64,000 bases of DNA from UBA6055 sp965214085. Its GTDB lineage: Bacteria > Chloroflexota > Anaerolineae > Aggregatilineales > Phototrophicaceae. The stretch covers positions 3,038,001 through 3,102,000 of the forward strand of contig OZ243937.1 in NCBI GenBank assembly GCA_965214085.1. The letters run 5' to 3'. The notes below the pieces were generated by a model. That model saw only the letters and a program-made list of their open reading frames with translations, searched no databases and was not told the DNA's origin. Position numbers and translations under genes: made by a program. Position 1 is the stretch's first letter, and the number at the start of each line of letters is the position of its first letter. Positions 8,672-16,854 of this stretch are shown one piece after another.

Positions 8672-9513
8672 TCGACCAAAATCATCTGCTCTCATCGAAG
8701 CAAATGGCGGAATTCGTCGCGCGCGGCTACCTGCGCTTTGACGAGCTGGTTCCGGACGAGATCAACCAGGCGGTCATGCGCGGCATTGACCGGCAGGAGA
8801 TCAAGGGACATCGGGCCGGCACGCCCTTGTCGCAGTGCTATCACGGCACGCCCATCCGCCTATTGCTGGACCTGCCGCAGATCCAGGGCTTGATCGCCAG
8901 TTTGGTCGGCGAGGACCCGCTCTTCGACCACGACGCGATTCACGTGCGCGAGCCGAACGAAGGCAAGGCGCAGGGCTTGCACGCCGATTCGATCATCGAC
9001 TGCCGCAGTCATTTCGACATCCAGCTGATGTACTTCCCGCACGATGTGCCGCTGGAAATGGGCGGGACGCTGCTGCTGCCGGGCAGCCACTTCCGGCGCG
9101 TCAACGAGATGGATGTGGCGGCTTATCAAAATATGCGCGGGCAGATCCCTATGGTCTGCAAAGCCGGGTCGGTCTTGGCGCTGCACCACGGCATCTGGCA
9201 TTGCGGCCGCCAGAATCAGACCGACCGGCGCCGTTATATGTTCAAGCTGCGCCTGAACCCGGTCGTGCGGCAACTGCGGCTGTGGAATACCGACGACCTG
9301 ACGGATGACTATGCCGCGCCCAAAGAAATCCACAGCGGCTTCCCGCGGACGGATGATGTGCAAGGCATCTTGTCCAAGCAAGAGCCCTGGTTTGAAGCGG
9401 CCTCGGGCCGGCTGGAGATCGTCAATCGCATCAAGCTCTGGCGCTTCCTGACCGGCGACGAGAGCTTTGACGTGCATTACTGGCTGGGCCGCTTGGAGAA
9501 TCAGCCGGCGTAG
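8668..9513 (+). CDS. Phytanoyl-CoA dioxygenase (PhyH) family oxygenase
   Basis: A 281-residue non-heme Fe(II)/2-oxoglutarate-dependent oxygenase. The facial triad is visible: His and Asp in GLHADSIID (about 110-118) and the distal His in LALHHGIWHCGR (about 175-185). The 2-oxoglutarate-anchoring Arg is probably in the RRRYMFKLRLN stretch just after. The cupin core strands are typical (IQLMYFPHDVPLEMGGTLLL, then PGSHFRR). Family members hydroxylate small hydrophobic or natural-product substrates, here unknown. Coupled to the small gene upstream by an ATGA overlap. Confidence 0.85.
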   Translation: MIDQNHLLSSKQMAEFVARGYLRFDELVPDEINQAVMRGIDRQEIKGHRAGTPLSQCYHGTPIRLLLDLPQIQGLIASLVGEDPLFDHDAIHVREPNEGKAQGLHADSIIDCRSHFDIQLMYFPHDVPLEMGGTLLLPGSHFRRVNEMDVAAYQNMRGQIPMVCKAGSVLALHHGIWHCGRQNQTDRRRYMFKLRLNPVVRQLRLWNTDDLTDDYAAPKEIHSGFPRTDDVQGILSKQEPWFEAASGRLEIVNRIKLWRFLTGDESFDVHYWLGRLENQPA

Positions 9514-9624
9514 CCCCCTTCCCCCAGAGCGAGCTGAGGACAGGACAGGTTTGAAAACGCAGGACTCGTCACAACGGGTCAGCCAACGGCTGCCCCCTAC
9601 AGGCAGCATTATGTGGTAGAAGAT

Positions 9625-9800
9625 GTAGGGGCGAGCCACCCGCTCGCCCGTACTCACAGCGTGCTTCCGTGAAATCGCCGACGGCGTCTCAACATGGCTC
9701 CTCAATAAAGAGGCAGCAAGATTTCGTAGGGGTGACCAGGTGGGGCGCCCGACAGTGTACAGACAGATCCGCAACGGACGACCAGATTGGTCGCCCCTAC
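9625..9800. repeat. REP palindromes and a head-to-head BIME upstream of rpsD
   Basis: One palindrome at 9625-9649 (GTAGGGGCGAGCCACC...GCTCGCCC). A pair at 9726-9750 (GTAGGGGTGACC...) and 9777-9800 (ending GGTCGCCCCTAC) point toward each other, forming an inverted pair. The 417-bp gap 9514-9930 holds these and the rpsD leader and nothing else I can identify. Confidence 0.7.
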
Positions 9801-9930
9801 AATTCCGGTAGCGCAAGCGGATTGCCAAATTCGCCCTACCACTCCTTGCAGAATCAACTATACTGCTTTGTCGATTTCAGGCAGATTGAGCGGGAGCCAA
9901 CCCCCAGCAAGCACGAGGATAGGTCAATAT

Positions 9931-10557
9931 ATGGCATCGTATCACGGACCAAAAGCCAAACCCCAGCGCCGCTTCGGCGAGTTGCTGGTGCCGCGCCCGA
10001 AGTATTCGCGCATTTTGGAAGACCGCGCCTACCCGCCCGGCGAGCACGGCCGCGAGAAATCCTTCCGCTCCGGCCGGCGCAGCAATTACGCGCTGCAGTT
10101 GGATGAAAAGCAGAAGCTGTCATTCATCTACAATGTGCGCGAACGGCAACTGCGCAACTATTACAAGAAGGCGGCGCTGATGGCGGGGCCGACCGGCGTC
10201 AACATGCTCAGCCTGCTGGAACGGCGCCTGGACAATATCGTCTACCGCTCCGGCTTGGCGGCAACAATTTGGTCGGCGCGGCAGATCGTGGGGCACGGGC
10301 ATATCCTGGTCAACGGCCGGCGCGTGAACTTGCCCTCGTATCAGGCGCGCGCCAATGACGTCATCGAAGTCACCGACAAGATGAAGAAGAATGTGCACAT
10401 CCAGGAATGGATTCAGCAGTCGGCGTATTTCCCGCCTTATATGACGGTCGACAAAGAGAACTTCCGCGTGACGCTGGATCGCGTCCCCGAAGAAGGCGAA
10501 GTACAGACACCGATCGACATTCAGATGGTGGTCGAGTTCTACAACCGCCTTACATAG
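9931..10557 (+). CDS. rpsD: 30S ribosomal protein S4
   Basis: Primary 16S rRNA-binding protein that nucleates assembly of the small subunit body. The 208 residues start MASYHGPKAKPQRRFGE. The frame runs upstream to 9787, but that part lies in repeats, and the internal ATG at 9931 (after GAGGATAGG) gives normal length. The S4 RNA-binding domain is at about 98-160 (LLERRLDNIVYRSGLA and GHGHILVNGRRVNLPS). There is no N-terminal zinc Cys cluster, so this is the C-minus form. The gene stands alone, away from the alpha operon (rpsK/rpoA), and is followed directly by a hairpin terminator. Confidence 0.96.
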   Translation: MASYHGPKAKPQRRFGELLVPRPKYSRILEDRAYPPGEHGREKSFRSGRRSNYALQLDEKQKLSFIYNVRERQLRNYYKKAALMAGPTGVNMLSLLERRLDNIVYRSGLAATIWSARQIVGHGHILVNGRRVNLPSYQARANDVIEVTDKMKKNVHIQEWIQQSAYFPPYMTVDKENFRVTLDRVPEEGEVQTPIDIQMVVEFYNRLT

Positions 10558-10589
10558 TAGCGCCAGGTTCAATCAAAGACAGAATGTAG

Positions 10590-10615
10590 GGGCGACTCAG
10601 TGAGTCGCCCTTTTC
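10590..10615 (+). terminator. REP palindrome acting as intrinsic terminator of rpsD
   Basis: GGGCGACTCA / TGAGTCGCCC pairs perfectly over ten bases at 10590-10610 and is followed at once by TTTTCTATT. It is preceded by GTAG, so it is a member of the palindrome family placed as a Rho-independent terminator 32 bp after rpsD. Confidence 0.75.
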
Positions 10616-10669
10616 TATTAAATGTGACGGCAATGCGGGTCGTCCGTTCATTGCGCCTCCGAAGTCGAG

Positions 10670-11797
10670 CTACAGCCGCAGCGTGCCCGGCAGCAGGAAA
10701 TCCGCGCTTTGAATCACAGGCTGCAGCGCCAGCAGCCGCGCCACTGTCGCCTGCATCTCCGCCGGCAGCGCCACGGTATTGCCGCGCTGGCCATCCCGCG
10801 CCAGCTTGGTGCCGGCTTGCGCATCGCTCTCGAAGGCGGCTACCGCTGCCGACAGGACCGCCGGCGGCAAGCCCAGCAGCCGCAGCGCCTGCAAAAGGAC
10901 GGCATCACGCCCCCGCTGCAAATCCTCGTAGCGGATGGCTGTTAACGGCGCGCCCTGCTCCGCCAGCGCCAGGTAGCGCCCCAGCATAAACAGCCAGCCC
11001 AGCGCGCGGCCCTCCAGCCCCAGGTAGCTGCGCTGCGACGGGTGCGCCAGCCGCTCAAACTCCGCCGGCGCACACTGATAATATGCTGCTTGCTGCTCGA
11101 TGATTTGCTCGCGGATGAAGCGCATGGGCCTGTCGCCACGGTTGACGCGCAGGCGCTGAAACGACGCCAGCCAGTCGATGACGTTGCGGTACATGAAGAG
11201 GTGCTGCGACTCCGGCAGCGCCTCAACGTAGCGGTCCAGCACGGCCATGGCCTGGTTGCGGAACTTGATGACCACTTGCGCGGCGTCGCCGATGATGGCC
11301 GGGCGCGCGAGCCAGGCGACGCAGGCGCGCAACAAGTTACGCTGCTCGGCTTTGGGCAGCGACCGCAAGCCGATGAAGGCGGTCAGCGCATCCGGCTCGG
11401 ACAGGGAGAGTACGCCCTCGATTTCGTTTAAGGCGCGGCTCATCACGGTGGAGCCGCAGCGGCCGATATTGTGCAGGCAGAGCAGTTTTGGCATCGGCGG
11501 AAGTTGCGCAGCCAGTTTCAAAAAGACGACATAGGGAACTGTGACCAGGTATTCGGCGTGGTCGAATTGCGCCTGATACAGGAAGGGCGCGGCCAGTGGA
11601 TCAATGCTTTCCGGCAGAGCGGTGAAGATGGCGCGCTGATTGTCGTGGTCGAGGCAATAGAGGCTGAGGCGAGGGTCGTCAACCAGCGACTCAACGGCGA
11701 TGCTTCCGCCGGGCGCCAACTCAAAGTCAGCGAGTGACGTGAGCACCCCCATGTGCTCGCGCTGACGCGAGAGTATGCGCAGCTTGCTCGCGCTCAT
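10670..11797 (-). CDS. Sulfotransferase-like protein
   Basis: Start chosen at the ATG at 11797 (MSASKLRIL); the frame runs on to 11830. In the 375-residue product, LHNIGRCGSTVMSRALNEI (about 130) has the form of the 5'-phosphosulfate-binding loop (normally RSGTT or KTGTT). YRNVIDWLASFQRL (about 208) fits the 3'-phosphate motif (R...S) that contacts PAPS. The N-terminal 110 residues are not typical of the family, and the C-terminal 60 residues are helical. It could be a cytosolic sulfotransferase for a lipid or sugar; the acceptor is unknown. Stand-alone gene. Confidence 0.7.
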   Translation of the reverse strand: MSASKLRILSRQREHMGVLTSLADFELAPGGSIAVESLVDDPRLSLYCLDHDNQRAIFTALPESIDPLAAPFLYQAQFDHAEYLVTVPYVVFLKLAAQLPPMPKLLCLHNIGRCGSTVMSRALNEIEGVLSLSEPDALTAFIGLRSLPKAEQRNLLRACVAWLARPAIIGDAAQVVIKFRNQAMAVLDRYVEALPESQHLFMYRNVIDWLASFQRLRVNRGDRPMRFIREQIIEQQAAYYQCAPAEFERLAHPSQRSYLGLEGRALGWLFMLGRYLALAEQGAPLTAIRYEDLQRGRDAVLLQALRLLGLPPAVLSAAVAAFESDAQAGTKLARDGQRGNTVALPAEMQATVARLLALQPVIQSADFLLPGTLRL

Positions 11798-11866
11798 TTG
11801 GCTTCCGACTTCTGCGCGCTTCCGCCTCAACCTGCGAATACGCAGCTGGTGTCAGCAGGATCTGGC

Positions 11867-12136
11867 TCAGTCGGATTGAGGGCTCCTGGGCGGTACTTCG
11901 TGGTCAAGGCCCAGGTGATTGGCAATGGCGAGCAGGATTTCGCGGTTTTCCGCGCCGATCTGCTCAACCCGATCCAAACGTGACTGATTTGCGAGGGCAA
12001 TAGCGCGCGTCTCTTCCAGCGTCTCAGAGATACTGTCGATGCCATCCATGAGCGCGCTCCGTTTAATTCGCAGCGTCCCAAAATCGTTTTCCACGCCTTT
12101 TTGGTGAATCTCAGCTATGTCCATCTTCTCCACCAC
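11867..12136 (-). CDS. Coiled-coil protein, short tandem paralogue
   Basis: A protein of 89 residues (GTG at 12136 or ATG at 12124, with GGTGGAG just upstream). It is almost entirely helical with heptad-like spacing (IDSISETLEETRAIALANQ, then RLDRVEQIGAENREILLAIA). The C-terminal tail VPPRSPQSD is identical to that of the neighbouring paralogue (12646-13017), although that paralogue has an extra block of 11-residue repeats. No membrane segment. This pair arose by tandem duplication. Function unknown; an oligomerising small protein is likely. Confidence 0.6.
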   Translation of the reverse strand: MVEKMDIAEIHQKGVENDFGTLRIKRSALMDGIDSISETLEETRAIALANQSRLDRVEQIGAENREILLAIANHLGLDHEVPPRSPQSD

Positions 12137-12212
12137 TGCTTGTTTGATGAGTACGAATGTTGTCGCTATCTTATCCGAAGATTTGATTTGCAGTCAATCA
12201 GCCGCGCTTCCG

Positions 12213-12595
12213 GGTAGTGTATCGAATTCGGTTGAAATTAAATTTCACCACAAAGGCACAAAGGCACAAAGGCACAAAGGCACAAAGCACACAAAGAATA
12301 TGGCATATCTCGATTAAGTTTCTCGGTGCTCTCGCATTTCTCGCCGGGCAATCGCATCAATATCCATAAATGACGAATTTATTTTCAAACTAACAAATTG
12401 TAGGGGCGAGCCTTGGCATGCCCATGAATTCTGGCAGAAAATCACCTTTTCATTGCGTCCTTTATTGGCATATTTTCGGATATATCTCGGAGTTCTTGGC
12501 GCCTTAGTGTTGAAATAATTTGATGCGATTGCCCTAGCATTTCTCGGTGTCCTCGATGGTATAGTATCTGTATCAACCGAAAAGGATACATTTCC
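12213..12595 (+). mobile_element. M2 element, full copy with 8-bp target duplication
   Basis: The 383-bp element starts GGTAGTGTATCGAATTCGG and ends CCGAAAAGGATACATTTCC. The ends are imperfect inverted repeats (TGTATC...TTCGGTTGA). CGCTTCCG is present at 12205-12212 and again at 12596-12603, the target duplication. Inside are four tandem GGCACAAA-type units (12246-12290) and a nested M3 element. No credible coding sequence. Confidence 0.85.
12344..12536. mobile_element. M3 element nested inside M2
   Basis: A 193-bp unit with termini CCGGGCAATCGCATCAA and TTGATGCGATTGCCCTA. It is flanked on both sides by a perfect 10-bp duplication, GCATTTCTCG (12334-12343 and 12537-12546). It contains a GTAG-footed palindrome (GGGGCGAGCCTTGGC...). 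This is the clearest M3 insertion in the window. Confidence 0.85.
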
Positions 12596-12645
12596 CGCTT
12601 CCGTCTCAACCTGCGAATCCGCAGCCGGTGTCAGCAGGATCTGGC

Positions 12646-13017
12646 TCAGTCGGATTGAGGGCTCCTGGGCGGTACTTTGTAGACAAGGCCAATGTGATCG
12701 GCAATGGCAAGCAAGATTCCGCGGTTTTCGAGAATTAGCGCGCGGTTTTCCGCGCCAATCTGCTCAACCCGATCCAATCGGTTGTTAAACGCGTCCATGC
12801 GGGTTTCGAATCCATCCATGCGGCTATCGAACCCATCCATGCGGCGTTCGATTCGGTTCAACCGGGCTTGGTTGTCGAGGGCAATATCACGCACTTCTTC
12901 CAGCGTCTCGGCGAAACTGTCGATGCTATCCATGAGCGCGCTCTGTGTACCGCGCAAGGTCTCAATATCGTTTTCCACGCGTTTCTGGCGAATCTCAGCT
13001 ATGACCATCTTCTCCAC
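12646..13017 (-). CDS. Coiled-coil protein, long tandem paralogue
   Basis: A protein of 123 residues, GTG at 13017 (or ATG at 13008), after GCGGTGGAG. It shares its N-terminus (MVIAEIRQKRVENDIETLRG) and the tail VPPRSPQSD with the copy at 11867-12136. Between them it carries seven-residue blocks of the type RMDGFDS, RMDGFET, RMDAFNN (about 60-83), a repeat that extends the coiled coil. No membrane segment is seen. The seven-residue repeat could expand or shrink by slippage, which would explain the length difference between the two paralogues. Confidence 0.65.
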   Translation of the reverse strand: MEKMVIAEIRQKRVENDIETLRGTQSALMDSIDSFAETLEEVRDIALDNQARLNRIERRMDGFDSRMDGFETRMDAFNNRLDRVEQIGAENRALILENRGILLAIADHIGLVYKVPPRSPQSD

Positions 13018-13063
13018 CGCTGCTTGTTTGACGAGGTCAGATTATGCCGCTAGCTTATATGAG

Positions 13064-13684
13064 TTATGGTTTTCTGTCAAACAATCGCGCTTCCGATTCG
13101 ACGAATTCGACAGCGCCGGCGATGCTGGGATTGGGCGGTGTAGCGGCCGGCATGGTATGCACGGTCGCCGACACGATCCGCGGCTTCCCGCGCAAGCCCA
13201 GCGCCACTTCGCCAACTTGCCCGGCGCCCACCTCGCGCAGCCAAAGTACATTCGCGTCGATACGCGTCTCAACAGCCGGCGCCAGCACAATTTGCAATCG
13301 GGCGGCGCGCCGCTGCGGTCTCAGGGTGATGAGAATGCTCGGGTCGGTCACGGGCGGTACCTGATAGGTCCAGCTTCGCGCGGCAGCCACCAGCGCCATT
13401 GTGACTTGCCCTGCCAGTTTGGCGCGGTTTTCGGCATTCAGCGCGCCCTCGACATTGGCGGCATGGTAGCCCATGCCATCCAGCACGATCAGCGCCGAGC
13501 GGCCGCCGGTGGCGCGGCAATGCCAGACCGAGTCGGCGCAGGTCCCGCCCAGGTCAAGCAGCAAAGCCGGCTGATTGGCGCGCGCTTTAAGTTGCTGTAT
13601 AAACGTAAACAGCCGCGGCAGCAGCGCCAGATCGCCGCCGATATTCGCGCTGTAATGCAGGGTCAGGCTCAGCGGTTTTTCCAT
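13064..13684 (-). CDS. Degenerate 5'-nucleotidase/metallophosphatase-like protein
   Basis: A 206-residue protein with no signal peptide. The opening LTLHYSANIGG, then LALLPRLFTFIQQLKAR, ALLLDLGGTCADS and IVLDGMGYHAANVEG follow the strand-helix order of UshA/5'-nucleotidase metallophosphatases (normally DxHG, GD and GNHE). However, the metal ligands at each of these points are absent. It is therefore probably non-catalytic, if the relationship is real. It overlaps the upstream crotonase gene by 16 bp, so the two are coupled. The family link is my inference from motif order only. Confidence 0.5.
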   Translation of the reverse strand: MEKPLSLTLHYSANIGGDLALLPRLFTFIQQLKARANQPALLLDLGGTCADSVWHCRATGGRSALIVLDGMGYHAANVEGALNAENRAKLAGQVTMALVAAARSWTYQVPPVTDPSILITLRPQRRAARLQIVLAPAVETRIDANVLWLREVGAGQVGEVALGLRGKPRIVSATVHTMPAATPPNPSIAGAVEFVESEARLFDRKP

Positions 13685-14445
13685 TCCGCCCGCCGCTTCT
13701 CTATGAACGCGCGCATACCCTCGGCTTTGTCTTCCGAGCCGAAAGCGATGAGGAAGTTGCGCCGTTCCAGCGCCAGCCCTTCGCTCAGCGAAGTCTCGTA
13801 GGCTTTGTTGATGGCTTCTTTGGTCAGGCGGATGGCGACCTGGGAGCGGCGCGCTACCTTCTGGCCGATGGCGATGGCGGCGTCCATGTACTCGTCCAGC
13901 GGCGCTACGTGATTGACCAGGCCGTAGCGCAGCGCTTCCTGCGCGCTGAGCTTGCGGTCGGTCAGCATGATCTCCATCGCCAGCGCCTTGCCCACCGCGC
14001 GGGTCAAACGCTGAGTGCCGCCGGCGCCGGGGATGATGCCCAGGTTGATCTCCGGCTGGCCGAAAACCGCCGTCTCCGAAGCGACGATCATGTCACAGCT
14101 CATGGCCACTTCGCAGCCGCCGCCTAATGCGTAGCCGGATACCGCGGCGATGATGGGCTTTTTTAACCTCTCAATATCAAAGCGGTCGACCAGCGAGCGC
14201 GACATCAGCATGTCGATCTGCGTCTTGCCGTCCATCTCCTTGATGTCGGCGCCGGCGGCGAAAGCTTTGTCGTCCCCGGTCAAGATCATCGCGCCGATTG
14301 CGGGGTCGGCGTCGAAGGCCGACATAGCCGCCATCACCTCGTCCATCAGCGCCGAGTTGAGCGCGTTCAGGGCCCTGGGCCGGTTTAGCCGCACGCGCCC
14401 CACGCCCTCCGCCGGTTGATCGACAATGATGTTTTGGTAGCTCAT
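13669..14445 (-). CDS. Enoyl-CoA hydratase/isomerase (crotonase family)
   Basis: A 258-residue acyl-CoA enzyme that adds water to trans-2-enoyl-CoA in fatty-acid or amino-acid breakdown. The oxyanion-hole segment KAFAAGADIKEM (about 60-71) is present. Both catalytic glutamates are in place, in GGGCEVAMSCDM (about 108-119) and FGQPEINLGIIPGAGGTQRL (about 128-147). Length and C-terminal trimerisation helix are normal. Together these point to a true hydratase rather than an isomerase. Substrate chain length cannot be read. It is the first gene of a two-gene unit with the coupled protein downstream. Confidence 0.92.
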   Translation of the reverse strand: MSYQNIIVDQPAEGVGRVRLNRPRALNALNSALMDEVMAAMSAFDADPAIGAMILTGDDKAFAAGADIKEMDGKTQIDMLMSRSLVDRFDIERLKKPIIAAVSGYALGGGCEVAMSCDMIVASETAVFGQPEINLGIIPGAGGTQRLTRAVGKALAMEIMLTDRKLSAQEALRYGLVNHVAPLDEYMDAAIAIGQKVARRSQVAIRLTKEAINKAYETSLSEGLALERRNFLIAFGSEDKAEGMRAFIEKRRAEWKNR

Positions 14446-14531
14446 AATGTCCGTCCCTGCTTGTCTGTTGATTGCGCCCGCTCAATGGTAGCACAGACCC
14501 GCGCATGGCGGGACGGCGTCCGGCGCGCCCC

Positions 14532-15614
14532 TCATTTGCCAAGCTGGCGGACGACTTCCTCAACGGCTAAGACAACGTCCTTGCTAATGTCGTGCCAATC
14601 GACCGGATGTGTCCGATCCGCGGCATAAGATCGAACCTGCCCGCCCACCAGGCAGACGGCGATAGCATCCGGCGCATACGGCGCGTATCGAAGCGGGTCT
14701 GTCGGACCCATCAGCATGACGGCTTTGGCGCCGCTGGCCGCCGCCAGGTGCGTCAAGCCGGTATCGTTGCCGATGTAGACCAGCGCTTCCGCCGCCAGCG
14801 CGCCCACCTGCGGGAATGTGAGACGATCGACCCAGCTGACTGAGCGAACATCCAGCTGCCGCTGGACCTCAGCGACCAGCTCGGAATCATCCGGCCCGCC
14901 CAGCAGAACGACGCTCGCTTTCCACGATTCCGCCACCTGATTCAGCATCTGCGCGAATTGCTGCAACGGAAAGCGCTTGGCTTCGAAGCGCGCGCCTGGA
15001 TTGACGCCGCCGCCGGGATGCGCCACGATGAAAGGCGCGTCGATACTTTCAGCCGCAAGATATGCGCGAGCCGCCGCCAAAGCCGCCTCGGCGACCGGCA
15101 AGTTGGCAAAAGCATAAAACTCGCGCCCTGCCAGCGCGCTGATCACCTTCAGGTAAATCTCGCTTTCGTGCTCAGGTTTATAGGGGTCGATCGCGACCCG
15201 CAAGTTGTAACCAAAGCCGCGCCCGCGACTGTCCAAACCGGCGCGCAGGGGAATACCGGACAGGCGCAAAGCCAGGCTCATCAAGGGCGAGCGCACCAGA
15301 GACACGGCGCAATCGTAGTCCCCGGCGCGCAGAAGCCCGACCAGGCGCAGGAAAGCGGCCGGCGATTCCAGCGGCATGTCCGCGCCGGTATCGACGATCG
15401 CGTCAACAGCCGGGTGATGCGCCACGGCTCGCGCCGACCACTCGCCCAGCGCCCAGCTGATGTGCGCCGCCGGAAACGCTTCGCGCAGAGCCGTCAATGC
15501 AGCTGTGGCCATGACGGCATCGCCGATGCAGCAGGGGCGAATCAATACGATGCGCCGCGGCTGGATGGATTTCGCTTTAGCCGGGAAGACCGCCCCCAGC
15601 AGCTTGTAGAGCAT
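14532..15614 (-). CDS. Glycosyltransferase family 9 (heptosyltransferase-like)
   Basis: A 360-residue GT-B enzyme of the ADP-heptose:LPS heptosyltransferase family. Typical motifs are RIVLIRPCCIGDAVMATAAL (about 21-40), the donor-domain entry FIVAHPGGGVNPGARFEAKR, and YIGNDTGLTHLAAASGAKAV (about 285). The last of these is the GNDTG-H signature that binds the nucleotide. Family members work at the cytoplasmic face of the membrane. In an organism that may lack LPS the acceptor is open; a heptose-1-phosphate adenylyltransferase-like gene lies at 21942-22415, so heptose-containing glycans are possible. Stand-alone gene. Confidence 0.88.
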   Translation of the reverse strand: MLYKLLGAVFPAKAKSIQPRRIVLIRPCCIGDAVMATAALTALREAFPAAHISWALGEWSARAVAHHPAVDAIVDTGADMPLESPAAFLRLVGLLRAGDYDCAVSLVRSPLMSLALRLSGIPLRAGLDSRGRGFGYNLRVAIDPYKPEHESEIYLKVISALAGREFYAFANLPVAEAALAAARAYLAAESIDAPFIVAHPGGGVNPGARFEAKRFPLQQFAQMLNQVAESWKASVVLLGGPDDSELVAEVQRQLDVRSVSWVDRLTFPQVGALAAEALVYIGNDTGLTHLAAASGAKAVMLMGPTDPLRYAPYAPDAIAVCLVGGQVRSYAADRTHPVDWHDISKDVVLAVEEVVRQLGK

Positions 15615-15752
15615 GGGCTCACGCTCGCGAATGTCGTCGTATCAAGCGAAAATGTAATGCAGACTTCCATGGCGGCATAGTCCCTTTTGCCCGCATCGCG
15701 CTGCAATGCCAGGCGGATTTCATTGGGAGTCCGCTAGTGAAACTGGGAAAGG

Positions 15753-15946
15753 CAGGGCAATCGCATCGAAATATTTTAACCACAGAGACCACAGAGGGTC
15801 GCGTAGACACTGACCGCCAGCACCGAGATTTAATTCCTTTTCTGACCAAATAGGCGGCATTGTAGGGGCGATTCTGTGTGTCGCCCCTACATCTCGGTAG
15901 ATTAATGTGACATTCGACACAGATTGATCCTGGTGCGATTGCTCTG
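15753..15946. mobile_element. M3 element
   Basis: About 194 bp with termini CAGGGCAATCGCATCGAAA and GGTGCGATTGCTCTG, a left-hand tract of ACCACAGAGACCACAGAGG (15780-15798) and a REP palindrome at 15862-15890. AACTGGGAAA (15741-15750) and AACAGGGAAA (15951-15960) flank it with a few bases of slack, a possible 10-bp duplication. The gap 15615-16038 holds this element and the DUF4013 leader. Confidence 0.65.
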
Positions 15947-16038
15947 GAGAAACAGGGAAAAGTCCTTGACAAGCCCATTAAGCAGGTTAAGATTACTTTA
16001 AGCAAATGTAAAATCACATAACAATTAGACGGATATTG

Positions 16039-16782
16039 ATGATCATGAATTTCATACGCGCATTCACATACATTTCCGAAGACAAGCATTGGCTGGGCAA
16101 ACTGAGCGAAACGGCGGTATTCGCCTTGCTTTGCCCGCTGCCGGTCATCGGGCTGATTAGCCTCTGCGCCCTGCTGGGTTACCTGACAGAACTCATACAC
16201 AATGTCGGCAATGATTACCCGCGCCCGCTGCCTGAGTGGGATCATATCGGTGAAGTCATCAGCAAAGGCTTTCCGGTCTTGGTGGCGCTGATCGTCTACC
16301 ATTTGCCCGTGCTGCTGGCTCTGCTCTTCCTCTATGCCTTCCGCCATGTCATCGCCGTGAGTTTATTTGGCGGCATCACCTTCTTGAGCATACTGGGAGC
16401 GTTGGCGCCGCTGCTGATTCTGTATTTTGCCTTGGTATGGTCGCTGCTGGCGGTGGGGCTGGTCCGTTACGCCGAATCGTGGGAATCCGCTTCTTTCTAT
16501 CAGCTGAACCGCTTGCTGCGCAGCCTGCATAACCACAGCGCGCTGGCGCTGCAATGGCTGATCGCTTCGTTGGCGGCCAGCATCATTCTGCTGGCGCTGC
16601 TGCCGGCGGCGCTGCTGGGCTTGGCGCTCTTCGTGCCGGTGCAGGGTTACCTGGCGGGCAGCTACGGACGCAGTCTGCGCGCCGAACGGATGGCGCTGCG
16701 CCGCGGTCAGTCGCCTATCGAGCGGAGCGCCGGAACCCGCGCATTGAGCTTTGCCGCGCCGGACGGCCGCCCGTCAAATTGA
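16039..16782 (+). CDS. DUF4013 integral membrane protein
   Basis: Start at the ATG at 16039 or 16045 (MNFIRAFTYI); a TTG at 16036 is less likely. The protein of about 247 residues has four to five membrane segments. Family features are the opening FTYISEDKHWLGKL, the GYLTELIHNVGND segment and LPEWDHIGEVISKGFPVL, the conserved LPeW amphipathic link of DUF4013. The C-terminal 40 residues are charged. Homologues often sit with exosortase or envelope genes; here it is alone between repeat regions. Function unknown, probably a membrane-domain organiser. Confidence 0.8.
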   Translation: MIMNFIRAFTYISEDKHWLGKLSETAVFALLCPLPVIGLISLCALLGYLTELIHNVGNDYPRPLPEWDHIGEVISKGFPVLVALIVYHLPVLLALLFLYAFRHVIAVSLFGGITFLSILGALAPLLILYFALVWSLLAVGLVRYAESWESASFYQLNRLLRSLHNHSALALQWLIASLAASIILLALLPAALLGLALFVPVQGYLAGSYGRSLRAERMALRRGQSPIERSAGTRALSFAAPDGRPSN

Positions 16783-16854
16783 CACCGGGAAGACGCCAGA
16801 GTCAAGCCCAAGCAATTCACAAAAATACTTGCCACAGAGAGCACAGAAGTAGTT

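Larger units (their letters stand above)
11814..13090. repeat. Tandem duplication of a coiled-coil gene unit, split by an M2 element
   Basis: The segments beginning CGCTTCCGCCTCAACCTGCG (about 11816) and CGCTTCCGTCTCAACCTGCG (12596) are close copies. Both run through a reverse-strand coiled-coil gene into similar upstream sequence (TCTTCTCCACC.CTGCTTGTTTGA). Each ends at a CGCTTCC. The second unit's gene is 34 residues longer because of an expanded repeat. The M2 element 12213-12595 sits exactly at the junction. Confidence 0.8.

Noticed and set aside
9787..9930. N-terminal extension of rpsD
   Set aside because: It translates REP sequence and would make S4 48 residues too long; the ATG at 9931 fits the family.
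12117..12317. Small open frame into the M2 repeat
   Set aside because: Its C-terminus is a translation of the GGCACAAA units; it is an artefact.
13064..13684. Functional 5'-nucleotidase
   Set aside because: The metal-binding residues expected at the DxH, GD and GNHE positions are not present; reported only as a degenerate relative.
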